Positions 33,470-44,474 of a stretch of 64,000 nt of DNA are shown piece after piece. The number at the start of each line of letters is the position of its first letter. The stretch's first letter is position 1. Both the position numbers and the translations under genes were made by a program. A model generated the notes under the pieces. That model worked only from the letters and a program-made list of their open reading frames with translations. It made no database searches and was not told where the DNA came from. Source of the stretch: Hofstenia miamia. Lineage: Eukaryota > Xenacoelomorpha > Acoela. The DNA lies in contig SCFE01000037.1 in assembly GCA_004352715.1 (NCBI GenBank), positions 644,531 through 708,530 of the forward strand. The letters are read 5' to 3'.

Positions 33470-36400
33470 GTATTCAAGTACTTGCCTTAGACAACTATGT
33501 AAAGTATTATCATTTTTCAGAAGTAAATAATAAATCTAATTAAAGTGCAGTCATATTTCCAGTTTTGAATATAAATGCAGTTTTGTTTGTGTGTATATAT
33601 GCAACATGCGTGTGTATTGTGAGAGTAAGCAACAAAATGAGTGACAATCTATCCCACTTGTTTTCAAAATTTCTTACAAATAATGTTGCACACCACTAAT
33701 TTAAAGGACCGGTAACCCTACATCAAAATAAATCGCCATGAAATGCTGCACAGTAACGAAAGAAGAATCTGCTAAAATTTTATAGCATTTTTGCAGTCTA
33801 GACTTAAACATTTTACATATGAAATTAGAGTGATATGGCTTTACTGTTAACCGTAATCAACAAGTTGTAGGGATAAGCAACACTTATGCAGACTACTTTC
33901 AAACAGAAAATGGCATCCCACATGGAATTCTGCTGGGGCAAAACGGGTAGCAATGATTAAAAGTAAGACAAATGTCATTTTATTGACACCCAACGAATAA
34001 AAACATATGTAAAAAACTTAAGTGAAGAAATATCTGAGGAAGCTTCACCAATTCTACAATCTAAGTCAATGAAGTATTTATGTGGTCAAGAAGACAGAGA
34101 CTAACTTCAGTGTACTAGTTTTATTTTAGATATGCATGCATATGGTAAAACAGATTACATATAAGACAGCTATAACAATTAAAGTTCGAAACAGTACACA
34201 ACTTAGCAATTCTCTCGAACTACGATTGTTTGATAAGCATTTTACAAAGTTTCTTCTTTCCGCAACAATTTACCTATAATAAAAGGGTCAACAAATGTAT
34301 TAATAAATTTTAAATCAAGGATAAAGCTTGGAACAGAAGTTCTTCGGAATATTTATTATTATTGAAATTTTCCATTTTTTCGGTTGTATATTGTTTGTAA
34401 AAAAATGTATATACGGATTGCGTTAAATGCATCACTGTAGACATTGTTAAATATGAGGATAAATGCGCAAAAAATAGATTGCAATGAAGCTATTGAAAAG
34501 TTACTTTCACAAATATTAACTTCTGCTGAAACATTGATTCATTCAGCTTTTGTTGTAATAAGACTCAAACTAAAATCTGTTTTAAAACAAAATTGAATTA
34601 TAATACATTGTTTAGACATCTTAAGCCCATTTATAAAATATTGATTTGAAACATCTCAAAAAATGCACAAGTAATTTATCGATTCCAAATTGCCATAACT
34701 CATTACTTTATCAATTCTCTACTTACATAAATTGTTAATTTAAGAAAATATATTTTTCTTATCAACAATCAATAATTGTTCACTCCAGACTAAAATTCAT
34801 TATCATAAGTATACTAGAATTTTAAATGAATTATTATTAACTCAACATTTAACAGACGTGTTAAGGGAGACAATAGATTAAAATGTTACTTATGACGATT
34901 TTATCAGCCTTAATTCATAAAACGGATTTTTATTTCTTTTAGCAAAAACGCGCAAGGACTTGTAAATTAAAAAGTATTTCTATATCCATTAAATCCAACT
35001 AGAATAATAATTGAGTAACAAAATAAAACTGGAAAAAATTTTGATTTTATCAATTTGGGAAGTTGCAATTTTTATATTAACAGAGATCCAGCACTCCAAA
35101 AAATTGGAAATTCAATTTTTAAGTTACTTTTGGCAAAAATGAAAGCTTGAGGAAAAAATGAAAAAAATGAAAAAATGGCCGTTTTGATACACAATTAAAG
35201 TTTCAAATGGTGGGGTCTCATATTTCCTTAAATGAAAACATGAAACATATACTAAGAAATTTGCCAAATGTCTGATTGTTGGGAAGCATTAGCTTATGAT
35301 TCTTTTTACAAGTTTCTAGTGCAACTCAGAAGATGGAAGGTTCGCATTGGAGCTCATCCTCATTTTGATTGTCGCTGCCAGCATTTACAGCATATTGCAA
35401 ATCCAGAGCGCATACAGATTTGTTTTTTCTAAAAATACTGAATGAAAAACAATATTGTGGAAATAGCCAAACAATAAGTCATCCGAAGAATAGTATATGC
35501 GCTAAATCTGAAAAAACAGCATTGAAAAATTAAAACAAATTCAGGCATTTGTTGTTTTCAGGGGTGCCCTGCTACTGCTTTAAAACACCCTTGTTTTAAA
35601 ACGCACTTTAAAACATACTAAACAGCCATTTTCTCTGCGGTATTGTTTTAAAACAAACTGAAGCACGAGACTGTGCAAAAATTAACATTCGTGCAAGCGT
35701 TTCAAAAAAACCTATAAAACAAGTTATCCGAATAAAAAATGTTTTTCTTAACATTGGTTGATTTTATACATATAAGTAAGTTCCAGCTCATTACTACGCA
35801 AACAGAGCAGAATAACGTTTGAATTGTGAAAAACAGGTTATCTAGAGTTAAAAAATGAAAAGTTATTTCGATATAAAGGGCATTATGTCTTCATTAGAAG
35901 ACATTCAGTAACACTCAACACTGCTACTCCAAAGTTAATTAAACGATACAGCCTTCCAGTATTTTAATACGTAGCGAAATGTCGTACAATATTCTGGGTG
36001 ATGGTCTTGATAGTAAACATGAATGATTTGAATTTAGAAAACGCATTTTCTCAGTAGGAACAAAAGAAAGAAGATAATCGAGAGAAACCCTCACCATCTT
36101 TTTGAAGAAATTATTATCTGTGATAAAGAACCTGAAACAGTGCATGAAAATGCCAAGCAAAAGCTGGATGAGATCGATGCTGTTTAAAAATGAACGGGAG
36201 GTTATTCAAAATTGGCACATTTCCAGCCAATGTTGCATAGATGAATGGAACGTTTAAAGAGCAGACATCATTGTTTCATGGAAACTGATTATAAAAAATC
36301 CTACAGTGGCTCTGACAAAATCCATGATACAGAAACGAAAAATGTGATAGTGCTACTTCCCATAACATTTTGACAAACCGATATTAATGTCATTAATGCA

Positions 36401-36917
36401 TAAAATAAATAAGGCTTTCATAGCCAATATGTACATTATATTGACCACTTAATCGCATGGTCTTGACCTCGATTCGTAAATGTTCAAGGATTTTTTAACT
36501 TAGTTATTATCGACAAGTAAAATTTTACAACATAGCAGTTGGCTTCTTTTAAGAAGTTCAAGAATCTTAAACAGCGTGCTTAAGCAAGTTGAAAAAAACT
36601 GAGAACATTTACGGTAATAAAAGTTTACCTTTAACGCATACGTCGCTAGTTTGAGGGCAAAGGCAAATGCATGCATAAATTTCATAGGAATTTTAACTTA
36701 AGAGATCTTTGCAAAGCGTGTTGTTCGATAAAATGGATTTCCAATATAGTGTATTCTGGCTTATCGGTTTGTCATATGTTTAGGATGTAAGGCCACATTT
36801 TATTGTATTGGAATAGACAAGTTATTTCTACTGATATAAAACTAAGCACTACAACATGGTTGAGTTCACTATAATTAAACAAACCGCTGAAAATGCAATT
36901 AAAAATGCCATTAGGGA
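33470..36917. other. non-coding stretch
   Basis: AT-rich. TTTTAAAAC-type motifs recur at 35579-35653, next to a CAGGGGTGCCCTG edge at 35560, suggesting an undefined repeat. Minus-strand open frames at 35939-36160 and 36500-36685 are not supported. Confidence 0.5.
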
Positions 36918-37342
36918 GTCAACGTTTGACACATTTCTTTCGAAAAAATGTTTTAATGCATTTTATTTAAAAAAATGAAAAATTTTTGTTTTGCTATATA
37001 TATATACATATTTTTAGGCTCGAGTCGAGTTAGACATATTTTTCTAATTGGACTACGTTAAATAAAACTGTGCTACCCTACATAAATATACGACGATATA
37101 CAACTAAATGATAGAAACCAAACCTGATTGCTTACGATTTGAGATAAATAGTGGCCGGTCGATGGATATTATAGGCAAAAATTGAAGAAAATTAGATGAC
37201 ATTCAAACTAATATCGGATTGGTTTCGAGTACTCAAACTCGACTTGAACTTTGAGTACTCGCGGGTCAACGTTTGACACATTTCTTTCGAAAAAATATTT
37301 TAATGCATTTTATTTAAAAAAAAATGAGAATTTTTTGTTTTG

Positions 37343-37385
<43 letters not shown>
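36918..37385. repeat. two direct repeats of about 85 bp around a CTCGAG-rich segment, ending in AT microsatellite
   Basis: GTCAACGTTTGACACATTTC starts at 36918 and again at 37264. Both copies continue closely similar for about 85 bases into an AT run (short at 36996-37006, long at 37343-37385). The 257-base segment between them has CTCGAGTCGAG on its left and GAGTACTC-type motifs on its right. It could be an inserted element or a partial tandem duplication. Confidence 0.7.
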
Positions 37386-37388
<3 letters not shown>

Positions 37389-39462
37389 TATTTTTCTGCA
37401 AGGAATTTTAAGGAATGCAATCCATGTTTAGAAATACTGGTATTTACAAGAGTCTCGCACACATGATTCATTAAAATGAAGCAATTGAAAATATATACTG
37501 TCTGAAAAAATTGAGTTTTTAAAATTAATTTTTAAAATTAGAATGAGCTGCATTAAAAAAGAAAAATTAACATTAATGCTATTTATATGAACACTTGTAA
37601 TAATGACAGGCTTTGACTACCATTGAGATTTGTCTCAAGTGGGGCAGTAAATATTATATCAAATATAGAAAAATAAAAAATGTAACGCGGCATAAATGCA
37701 TTAGTGTAATTTTAAAAGAAATATTTGCGTCATCACTTGAAATGACTAGCAGGCGCTAAGAAAATAGAGATAAATATTTCGCATTGAATTTTAACAGCAA
37801 ATTGATAAACAAAATACAAGTCATAAAAATTGCAAAACAAATTTAAATAGGAGGGAAAATAGGAACCACAATGTTCTCCATTACGAGGCTTGGCTTTTTT
37901 CAATAAGAGCAGGGGATATCAAGTGCTACGTGCGAAGTCCATGGGCTCCGCAAGCCACTTTATTGTTTACTAAATAATTCATAAAAAAGCACCCATAATA
38001 GAAAAGCTTCCGCAAAATTTGCATGGTGGCTTTAACTAAAATGAAAAACTCACTTTTTAATAGGCAATAGATACATATCGAAAGTGTATATCTATAGGTA
38101 TGATTGTCATACGTCCATCATCAAGAATTTGCGAACCGCTGATCTAGAGTAGGAAAGAAAAGGAGAAAGAATTTTCAATATAAATTTCATGTTTCATTGA
38201 GAGCACAAATGGAAAATTTACCATCCAAACTTTTCAAACAATTTTTTGGGGATGATATAAAATTTGAAGATGAGAAAATGTTGCTCCCATAAGCGTATCA
38301 GTGGTGATGTATAAAGGTGAGAGCATCGATCAAGCTATCTACCTTACCTTCAAAATTCTAATCAAAATTTTAACCGATGCTAAAAGCTAAATAATCAGCA
38401 ACAAGTTATAGTAAAACACAATTGACGACAAAACCATGCACATGTATTCATAGTTTATACATAAACAAACTTCAGGCCAATTTTTTCAATTTGTCTACAA
38501 ACTCAAAAACTTAACTGTGCAAAAACAAACAGCCTACATGGCTACAATCGTATCGTAACCTAAATACGAAAAAGGTTTTTAAAATAAGCCACAAACGCAT
38601 ATAACTTTGAATCTCACATTAATTGATTAAAATTTGCATTCACTAAATATTTACATGTGCACTTTGATGTTTAGTCTTTCGTTAAGCAAAGATTGATTAA
38701 AGCGCTCTCCGTAAAGGCTTTGTTTCTAAGAAACTGACAATAATAAGAAAATTGATTCTTTAGTTATGAAAATTGACACAAAAGCTCATTCGAACATTTA
38801 CAAGCCTTTTCAAATAATATATAATTTCAAATTTATCTAAATGCTAGCAACCAAAATGGAAAAACAGTTGATAAGAAATGTGACAAAACCTACAGTTCGA
38901 CTTTAAACCATGAGCGATTTTTATAGCAGAGGTTACTTTAATTAAGCATTTAGGCTTTGAACATTATATAACAAATTAAAAGTCAAACCTTGATTGCTGC
39001 TTCAAATTCATTGGAGCTTAATCTCATAAGCGCAACTTTCTGTGGTTTGAAAAATATCGGAAGGTGATCTTCACGCTTGCACTAAACAAATGTGAGGCAC
39101 TCGCAGTGAAATGTATATAATGCTATGAAAAAATCGTTTTCAACAAAATTAGAAAATATCTTCAAAAAAATTCTGGAATACACGAATATGGCTGCTAAAG
39201 TTATATTTTGAAAATTGGCTGAACATAGGTTGAGCAACATTTCAGTGAATGACTATGCAAATGGGCAGATATTTAAACCTAAAGTTTAAAGCAAACCTAA
39301 GTTAATACAACTCAAGCGAATTCCAATTTCCTTTACTAGGATCGATACAACTACTATAGCATATGTGTCTTTGAATCTTTCGGCATCTTTTTCCAGAAGA
39401 GAGAGTAGTTTAGAACAGCAATTAAGATTTTAGTGTTTTTTTGAAATATATGAGGCTCTTTT
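37386..39462. other. non-coding stretch
   Basis: AT-rich, nothing recognised. Confidence 0.5.
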
Positions 39463-39463
39463 G

Positions 39464-39600
39464 GTACTTACGCCTAAAGAAAGAAAAAATTGTCTGATAA
39501 ATCTTAGCAAATGATCTTTTGTAAACTCTACCAAACATTTGCAAGTCATTCTGGGACATCTTGCATATGCTTGGAGATTATTCGCGCCTACCCGTGCCTC
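39464..39600 (-). pseudogene. possible exon or fragment with a C-x-C motif, minus strand
   Basis: Reads QAYARCPRMTCKCLVEFTKD, then HLLRFIRQFFLSLG, followed by GTAAGT in perfect donor context (the exon would end near 39464 on the minus strand). The pattern of basic residues, a C-x-C pair, then [FY]-x-x-x-x-x-x-I-x-x-x-F-x-x-L resembles a cysteine motif common in uncharacterised, probably transposon-linked arthropod proteins. I can find no partner exon, so this is a weak call. Confidence 0.3.
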
Positions 39601-39633
39601 AATATTTTCCTTGGAAGAACACACATTTCTCAA

Positions 39634-40496
39634 ATGTTTCTCAGTACCTATTAGGAACAGCTATGACGAATTTTTTTTCTAAGACCTTATTGATAAAGTT
39701 CCTCAAGTATATACTAATTTATGAATTTACGAAAATGAACTTTTGGCTCTATTCCCACAGCACTTATAGTAAAGCCAGGTTCGTTCTCTACAAAGACTAG
39801 AGCTTTATATCATGTATTGTATACTTCTGCAGGAAGGTAGATCCTTCGTTGTTAAAATATGTCTTCCCAAGCGTAAACAAACAGATGTTCCATCTAGCGA
39901 ATTGTAAATTATGGTATTTTCCCATTTTATATATTCTGGTCACTTTGTATGTGTTGAAGAGATTTAGTTCGTGAAAACAATATTTGTAAAGAAGAGAATA
40001 AATGTCTTATTACTTCTTACTATTTTTAAATGACCTATTCCAAAATTACAGAATTCCAAAATGAATATTGTCGTTTTACAAAAGGTCAACGATCCCATCA
40101 ATAAAGTTTTATTGAATAATTTCGTAAATGTCATATTGTCTTGTTACGTCATCTATGACAATCATTTCGAATAATGCTGACATCCAATATAATTAGGCAG
40201 GCATTTAAAATAAACATTTAGTAAATATTAGCGAAAGCGATTTCAAAGTACTAAAACTTTGGGAAATTATTGATATGTCGTTTTGTATGCTTGCAAAACG
40301 TCTTGAATTTTATAGAATAAATGGTGGCGTTTAATTAAATCTCAATTTTCATAAATCACATTATTATATAATGATAACATAAACTTGATCTTAAGCTTGA
40401 ATTTCGAATTGAAGCACACAACTATCAGTTTGAGCACGAAAAAATATTTTTGAAACTGACTTGGCTTGTGAATCTAATATCACTCAAATATTTAAA
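39634..40496. other. non-coding stretch
   Basis: AT-rich, nothing recognised. Confidence 0.5.
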
Positions 40497-40499
40497 CTA

Positions 40500-40885
40500 G
40501 AAACCAAGGGAGTAGGAATCGAAGCAAAGCCACTGGATCGAAATGCTTTGATTTTTCAATATAAGCCTATGATCGTCATTTCTTTGTAGAATTGTGTACT
40601 TATTTGGCGCATCAATGGCACTATTACAACTGTATTTACATGTGCTCATTGTAAAACATTTCTTCACAGGATTTACCAAACGCTTTATTGAATCAGTTAC
40701 TCCATATGATAAGTATGTCTTGTTAATATGTTCATACTGTGTTGACGCCGATGCATAAAATTTATACATATCGAAATCAATTATTATTGTTGATTCGGAA
40801 CAACTTAGTGACTTAATTGGGACTATGAATGGTATTTCTTCCAAATTTGTTACGTAGTAAGGATGGCCTAAAGCAATCAATAAAA
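40500..40885 (-). CDS. possible terminal exon of an unidentified minus-strand gene
   Basis: On the minus strand, TTGATTGCTTTAG (acceptor) is followed by a 128-codon open stretch. It starts HPYYVTNLEEIPFIVPIKSL and ends WLCFDSYSLGF-stop. Cysteines are spaced through its middle (KKCFTMSTCKYSCNSA). The composition is protein-like rather than AT-noise, with N-glycosylation sequons (NKT, NQS), suggesting an extracellular protein. An open reading through the acceptor gives a false hydrophobic leader (MLNSISVLLIALG), so I prefer the spliced start. Family unknown. Confidence 0.35.
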
Positions 40886-40958
40886 CAGATATTGAATTCA
40901 ACATACATCAGCTAAAAACGATTACACAAGTTACAAAATCAAAATAAAACTAGTTGGT

Positions 40959-41001
40959 ATACCTGAATCTTCTTCTGACATACTCTCTAATGGAAAACTG
41001 T
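40959..41001 (-). CDS. possible small internal exon of the same unidentified minus-strand gene
   Basis: A short frame SFPLESMSEEDS ends at the donor AG|GTATAC. Its single leftover base joins the two-base start of the next exon to give Gly before HPYYVTN. The upstream acceptor (ATGAG) gives the phase needed by the 41.2-kb exon. This is inferred from splice-site phase only. Confidence 0.25.
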
Positions 41002-41166
41002 CTCATGATTTTCATCAGGTAAAAGATGTGGTCTCTTTTCTTAGTTTGTATATCCGAAGAAGAGAAAGCCTACTCGCAAGAATAAACGTCTCAATGAAAT
41101 ATTAACTCTCCTATACCTTACCTGCTTAGTTCTTTAGTTATTGTGAGTCATATTAACCAAACTAAC

Positions 41167-41340
41167 AAGATTCAATTCCTCCGCTCAAATGAAAGCCTCT
41201 GATTAAAAAAGTCCAGCATTGACTAACGTATAATGAAGCTGAAGTCTCCAATCTATTCAAGAATCTGCAATATAACGTATCTACTGGTGGATGCCAAATA
41301 CCAACATGTTTGTTCAAGGATTGCTCAGATTCACTAGGTG
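41167..41340 (-). CDS. possible upstream exon of the same unidentified minus-strand gene
   Basis: Open minus-strand stretch reading EPPSESEQSLNKHVGIWHPP, then VDTLYCRFLNRLETSASLYV, ending FHLSGGIES before a GTTAGT donor. Coding-like composition, no recognised domain. Its phase fits the small exon at 40959-41001, and together the three would give about 200 residues. Confidence 0.25.
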
Positions 41341-41359
41341 GCTCCAAATCGTGCATCAA

Positions 41360-41742
41360 ATCACATTACAATAATTGAAAACACATCAAACAGTATAAAA
41401 ATACTTTAAATGCTTTGCTGATTACTCTTTTAAGTAAGCGGTTTCTTATTTACCACAATAGGACACTGCAATCCTTGTATGACCTTATAACATAAGTGAA
41501 ATACATTAATTCAATTCATACGATATGGAACGACTTCTGAAATTCAAAACTACATTTCATACGTTACAATATACTGCACATAAATACGATATTTTTATCA
41601 TTGCAATATCAGAAGATGACGGTGAAATGGGAGTCTCTGATATTGAGGAAGACAGTAAATTTACTATGGTTCAGAGTAATCATTTATGTGCTATATTGTA
41701 ACTTTTGTTGTAAATCTATATGAACGTTAGTGTTTCACGAAA
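41360..41742. other. non-coding stretch
   Basis: AT-rich; a short acidic plus-strand frame near 41609-41670 (SEDDGEMGVSDIEEDSKF) is the only coding-like hint. Confidence 0.4.
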
Positions 41743-41864
41743 TACAGGGTGGCCCATAAGTTTGTATACAGTTAATACAAATATTTAAATAACAAGAAAT
41801 AGTGAATTAAGCACAGCATAAACAACAAAAAAAACATAAAAAACAAACAGTATGTATTCAAAGA

Positions 41865-42238
41865 TTAAGACAAATGTTCAAATTGCTTTCCTTCATTGGT
41901 AACGCATTTTTCAAGACGATGTTCAACACCACGACATACCTTGGAACACAGCTCTTTGTTTTCCGTGATACGATTGAATGAATCAGTTATGTATTGTTTC
42001 ATTTCCGGAACAGATGTAGGCTTTCTGCCATAGACATCATCTTGTCCCTTATGCGATAGAGCGAAAAGCGTGTAGGTGCCCTGCCCATGTCTTCTGGCCA
42101 GTTGCTAATGACGGTTGCTGCATTCTCATGCTTCCACCATAATTTGATTGCACATTTGCGCTGCTCGAAATTTAATCTTGACTGCATTTTGTGAAGAATA
42201 ACTGAAACAAAGGTGAATGAACTGTCTGAATACAACAC
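41865..42238 (-). pseudogene. mariner-type transposase remnant, copy A
   Basis: The minus-strand frame MQSRLNFEQRKCAIKLWWKH begins the helix-turn-helix and continues to GRAPTRFSLYRIRDK. After a frame change at the deletion junction the sequence reads YGRKPTSVPEMKQYI, then ITENKELCSKVCRGVEHRLE and EGKQFEHL-stop. That is the standard mariner C-terminus (C-x-x-V-C-x-x-x-x-x-R-L-x-x-C-x-x-x-x-G-x-Q-F-E-H-L). All three catalytic acids are missing. Confidence 0.75.
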
Positions 42239-42308
42239 ATTAATAATGTTTACTGTCCGCTGATTGGTTAGAATAATACTGTTTGTNCAAACAGTATGTA
42301 TTCAAAGA

Positions 42309-42685
42309 TTAAGACAAATGTTCAAATTGATTTCCTTCATTGGTAACGCATTTTTCAAGACGATGTTCAACACCACGACATACCTTGGAACACAGCTCTT
42401 TGTTTTCCGTGATACGATTGAATGAATCAGTTATGTATTGTTTCATTTCCGGAACAGATGTAGGCTTTCTGCCATAGACATCATCTTGTCCCTTATGCGA
42501 TAGAGCGAAAGGCGTGTAGGTGCCCTGCCCATGTCTTCTGGCCAGTTGCTAATGACGGTTGCTGCATTCTCATGCTTCCACCATAATTTGATTGCACATT
42601 TGCGCTGCTCGAAATTTAATCTTGACTGCATTTTGTGAAGAATAACTGAAACAAAAGGTGAATGAACTGTCTGAATACAACACAT
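42309..42685 (-). pseudogene. mariner-type transposase remnant, copy B
   Basis: Near-identical repeat of the remnant at 41865-42238. It differs at a handful of bases, for example a one-base insertion near 42655 that changes the upstream reading and one Phe to Leu change (TRF to TRL). Same missing catalytic core. Confidence 0.75.
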
Positions 42686-42820
42686 TAATAATGTTTACTC
42701 TCCGCTGATTGGTTAGAATAATACTGTTTGTTTTTTGTTGTTTATGCTGTGTTTAATTCACTATTTCTTGTTATTTAAATGTTTGTATTAACTGTATACA
42801 AACTTATGGTCCACCCTGTA

Positions 42821-44474
42821 TATATACATATAAATGTATAGAATAGATGAATATAAAATGTTTATCAATCAAAAGGTCACCTTTACTTCAAACGAACGGT
42901 CTTAAGAATTAAAATCTTCAAGCAAGAAAAATAATCATGCTAAGCACAGAGTCCGCCTACCCGACCCATGCCCGTACAGTTTTGCCTGGGGTCGATACGG
43001 CCCCTACCCTACTAATCCAATGATAACTGTCCTTAGTTGAATCGATGACTTGCATCATATGATTGTCTTTACTCAATCTACTAAAACCAAAAATTGGGGT
43101 TATCAATGCAAAAAAAATTGATGTAGACGTATCTCAAGGTTAGCCAATGAATGGTCCCATTTTCATGAATTATACTAATGATCTTGGCATTATTTATGTT
43201 GCAAAACGCCAAGATGTTTATCCAGTTGATACAATGATTTTATCAGTGTTTAAAGAAACTGCTGTTCAAAATGTTGGTAGTTTTTCGGAGCTAAATAATC
43301 TCATGTAAATTACAAGTAAATCTAAAGAAGAGACTTTTTACGGAAGAATAGTGACTTTCTACAAAATATTGAAACTCCTGTTATGATTGATGGTATTACT
43401 GCTCCTGCAGTAAGTAATCATAAATATGTCGGATTTCATCTCGATTTTGATAAGAAAACACAAAAACACATCTTTAATTTGTGACTGTACGTGCAAGTAG
43501 TCTCCATATTCTCATAAATCTGATAGAGGCTAAATAAGCAGTAGCTTAGAGATTCAGTATACTAATACAATTTAATGTGTCAGGGATAAGGTACGAGTTT
43601 GGATGCATCACCTCAAGCAGGTCAATTGCGGAGCTTCATAACGGAGTTGTCGGTTCTCTTTGGATGTATTCACTTAGAGTGTGAACTCGGAGTGTCTTCT
43701 TGATCTTCTGGTATAACTGTGCATCAGACAACTTGATGTAATTTTCAAAATAAAATGTTCAGTTACCCGATTCCATGGTTGGCGCCAATAGCACCTTTGT
43801 TACCTAAGTCTGGATTTAGATGACCATTTATCACACTGGTGGAAAAGGTACTAATTTTGACCACATCCTCCATACAGGAAAGCCAATAGAAAAAAAATAT
43901 TTCTCTTGACTATTTTTCATAAAGTAGCAATATTTTTCGTTCCAAAGGCTTTGAACTATCTCGCTACTCAGGAATTTATGAATTTATACTTAAAATATCA
44001 TTAATCAATTATACTCAAATACAAAATACAAGCTTTGAAAACTTTAAAAACCTAGTTTTTGGATGAGAATATATGACGTTGAATTTACAATTGTTTTGAA
44101 CTCTATAGCATCACAGTTGTTAACACTATATGTTCTAAGTTTAGTAGTTTTATATTTTTTCACACTCACAATAAAAATATTTTGAAAAAAATTATAAGAA
44201 ACGAACGTAATGCAAGTTTACTGAAGGAGAGTTACTTTCGTTATAATTTTAAAAGAAATTAATTCATTAACTCTCGTTTCTGATGCGGAAATGAAAAGAG
44301 CAAATCTTCAAATAATATTCTAAGAGCGAGGGATAATGCACTTACAATATGTGGACTGTATTTGCCGTGCTTGTTGAAAACGACCACTTCAATGTCAGTA
44401 ATGCCCGTTTACCAATTTAAAAAATCAGAACTACAGTATTTTTTGACAAAATGAAATCGTAAAAAAATCTAGAA
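42821..44474. other. non-coding stretch with degenerate coding-like fragments
   Basis: Two decayed coding-like pieces. On the plus strand at 43144-43480 there is NGPIFMNYTNDLG...AKRQDVYPVD, then after stops PVMIDGITAPAVSNHKYVGF. On the minus strand near 43640-43735 there is KLSDAQLYQKIKKTLRVHTL. A minus-strand TGGCGCCAACCATGG at 43775-43795 resembles a tRNA-Lys primer-binding site. I cannot assign any of them to a family. Confidence 0.35.

Larger units (their letters stand above)
41745..42818 (-). mobile_element. Tc1/mariner-type deletion derivative with long inverted repeats, interior duplicated across a single N
   Basis: Starts CAGGGTGGCCCATAAGTTTG after TA (41743-41744). Ends, reverse-complemented, CAGGGTGGACCATAAGTTTG before TA (42819-42820). 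The inverted repeats run for about 100 bp with few differences. The interior, 443-444 bp long, is present twice (41844-42286 and 42288-42731) with about 99% identity, separated by one N at 42287. Each copy carries a transposase remnant on the minus strand joining an N-terminal DNA-binding segment directly to the extreme C-terminus, without the catalytic core. The duplication is probably an assembly artefact. Confidence 0.85.

Noticed and set aside
37251-37466. 71-codon frame with (YI)n
   Set aside because: Translated AT microsatellite inside a repeat.
40497-40904. 135-codon minus-strand frame read as one exon with a signal peptide
   Set aside because: The apparent hydrophobic leader is intron sequence ending in a good acceptor (TTGCTTTAG); the spliced version is reported instead.
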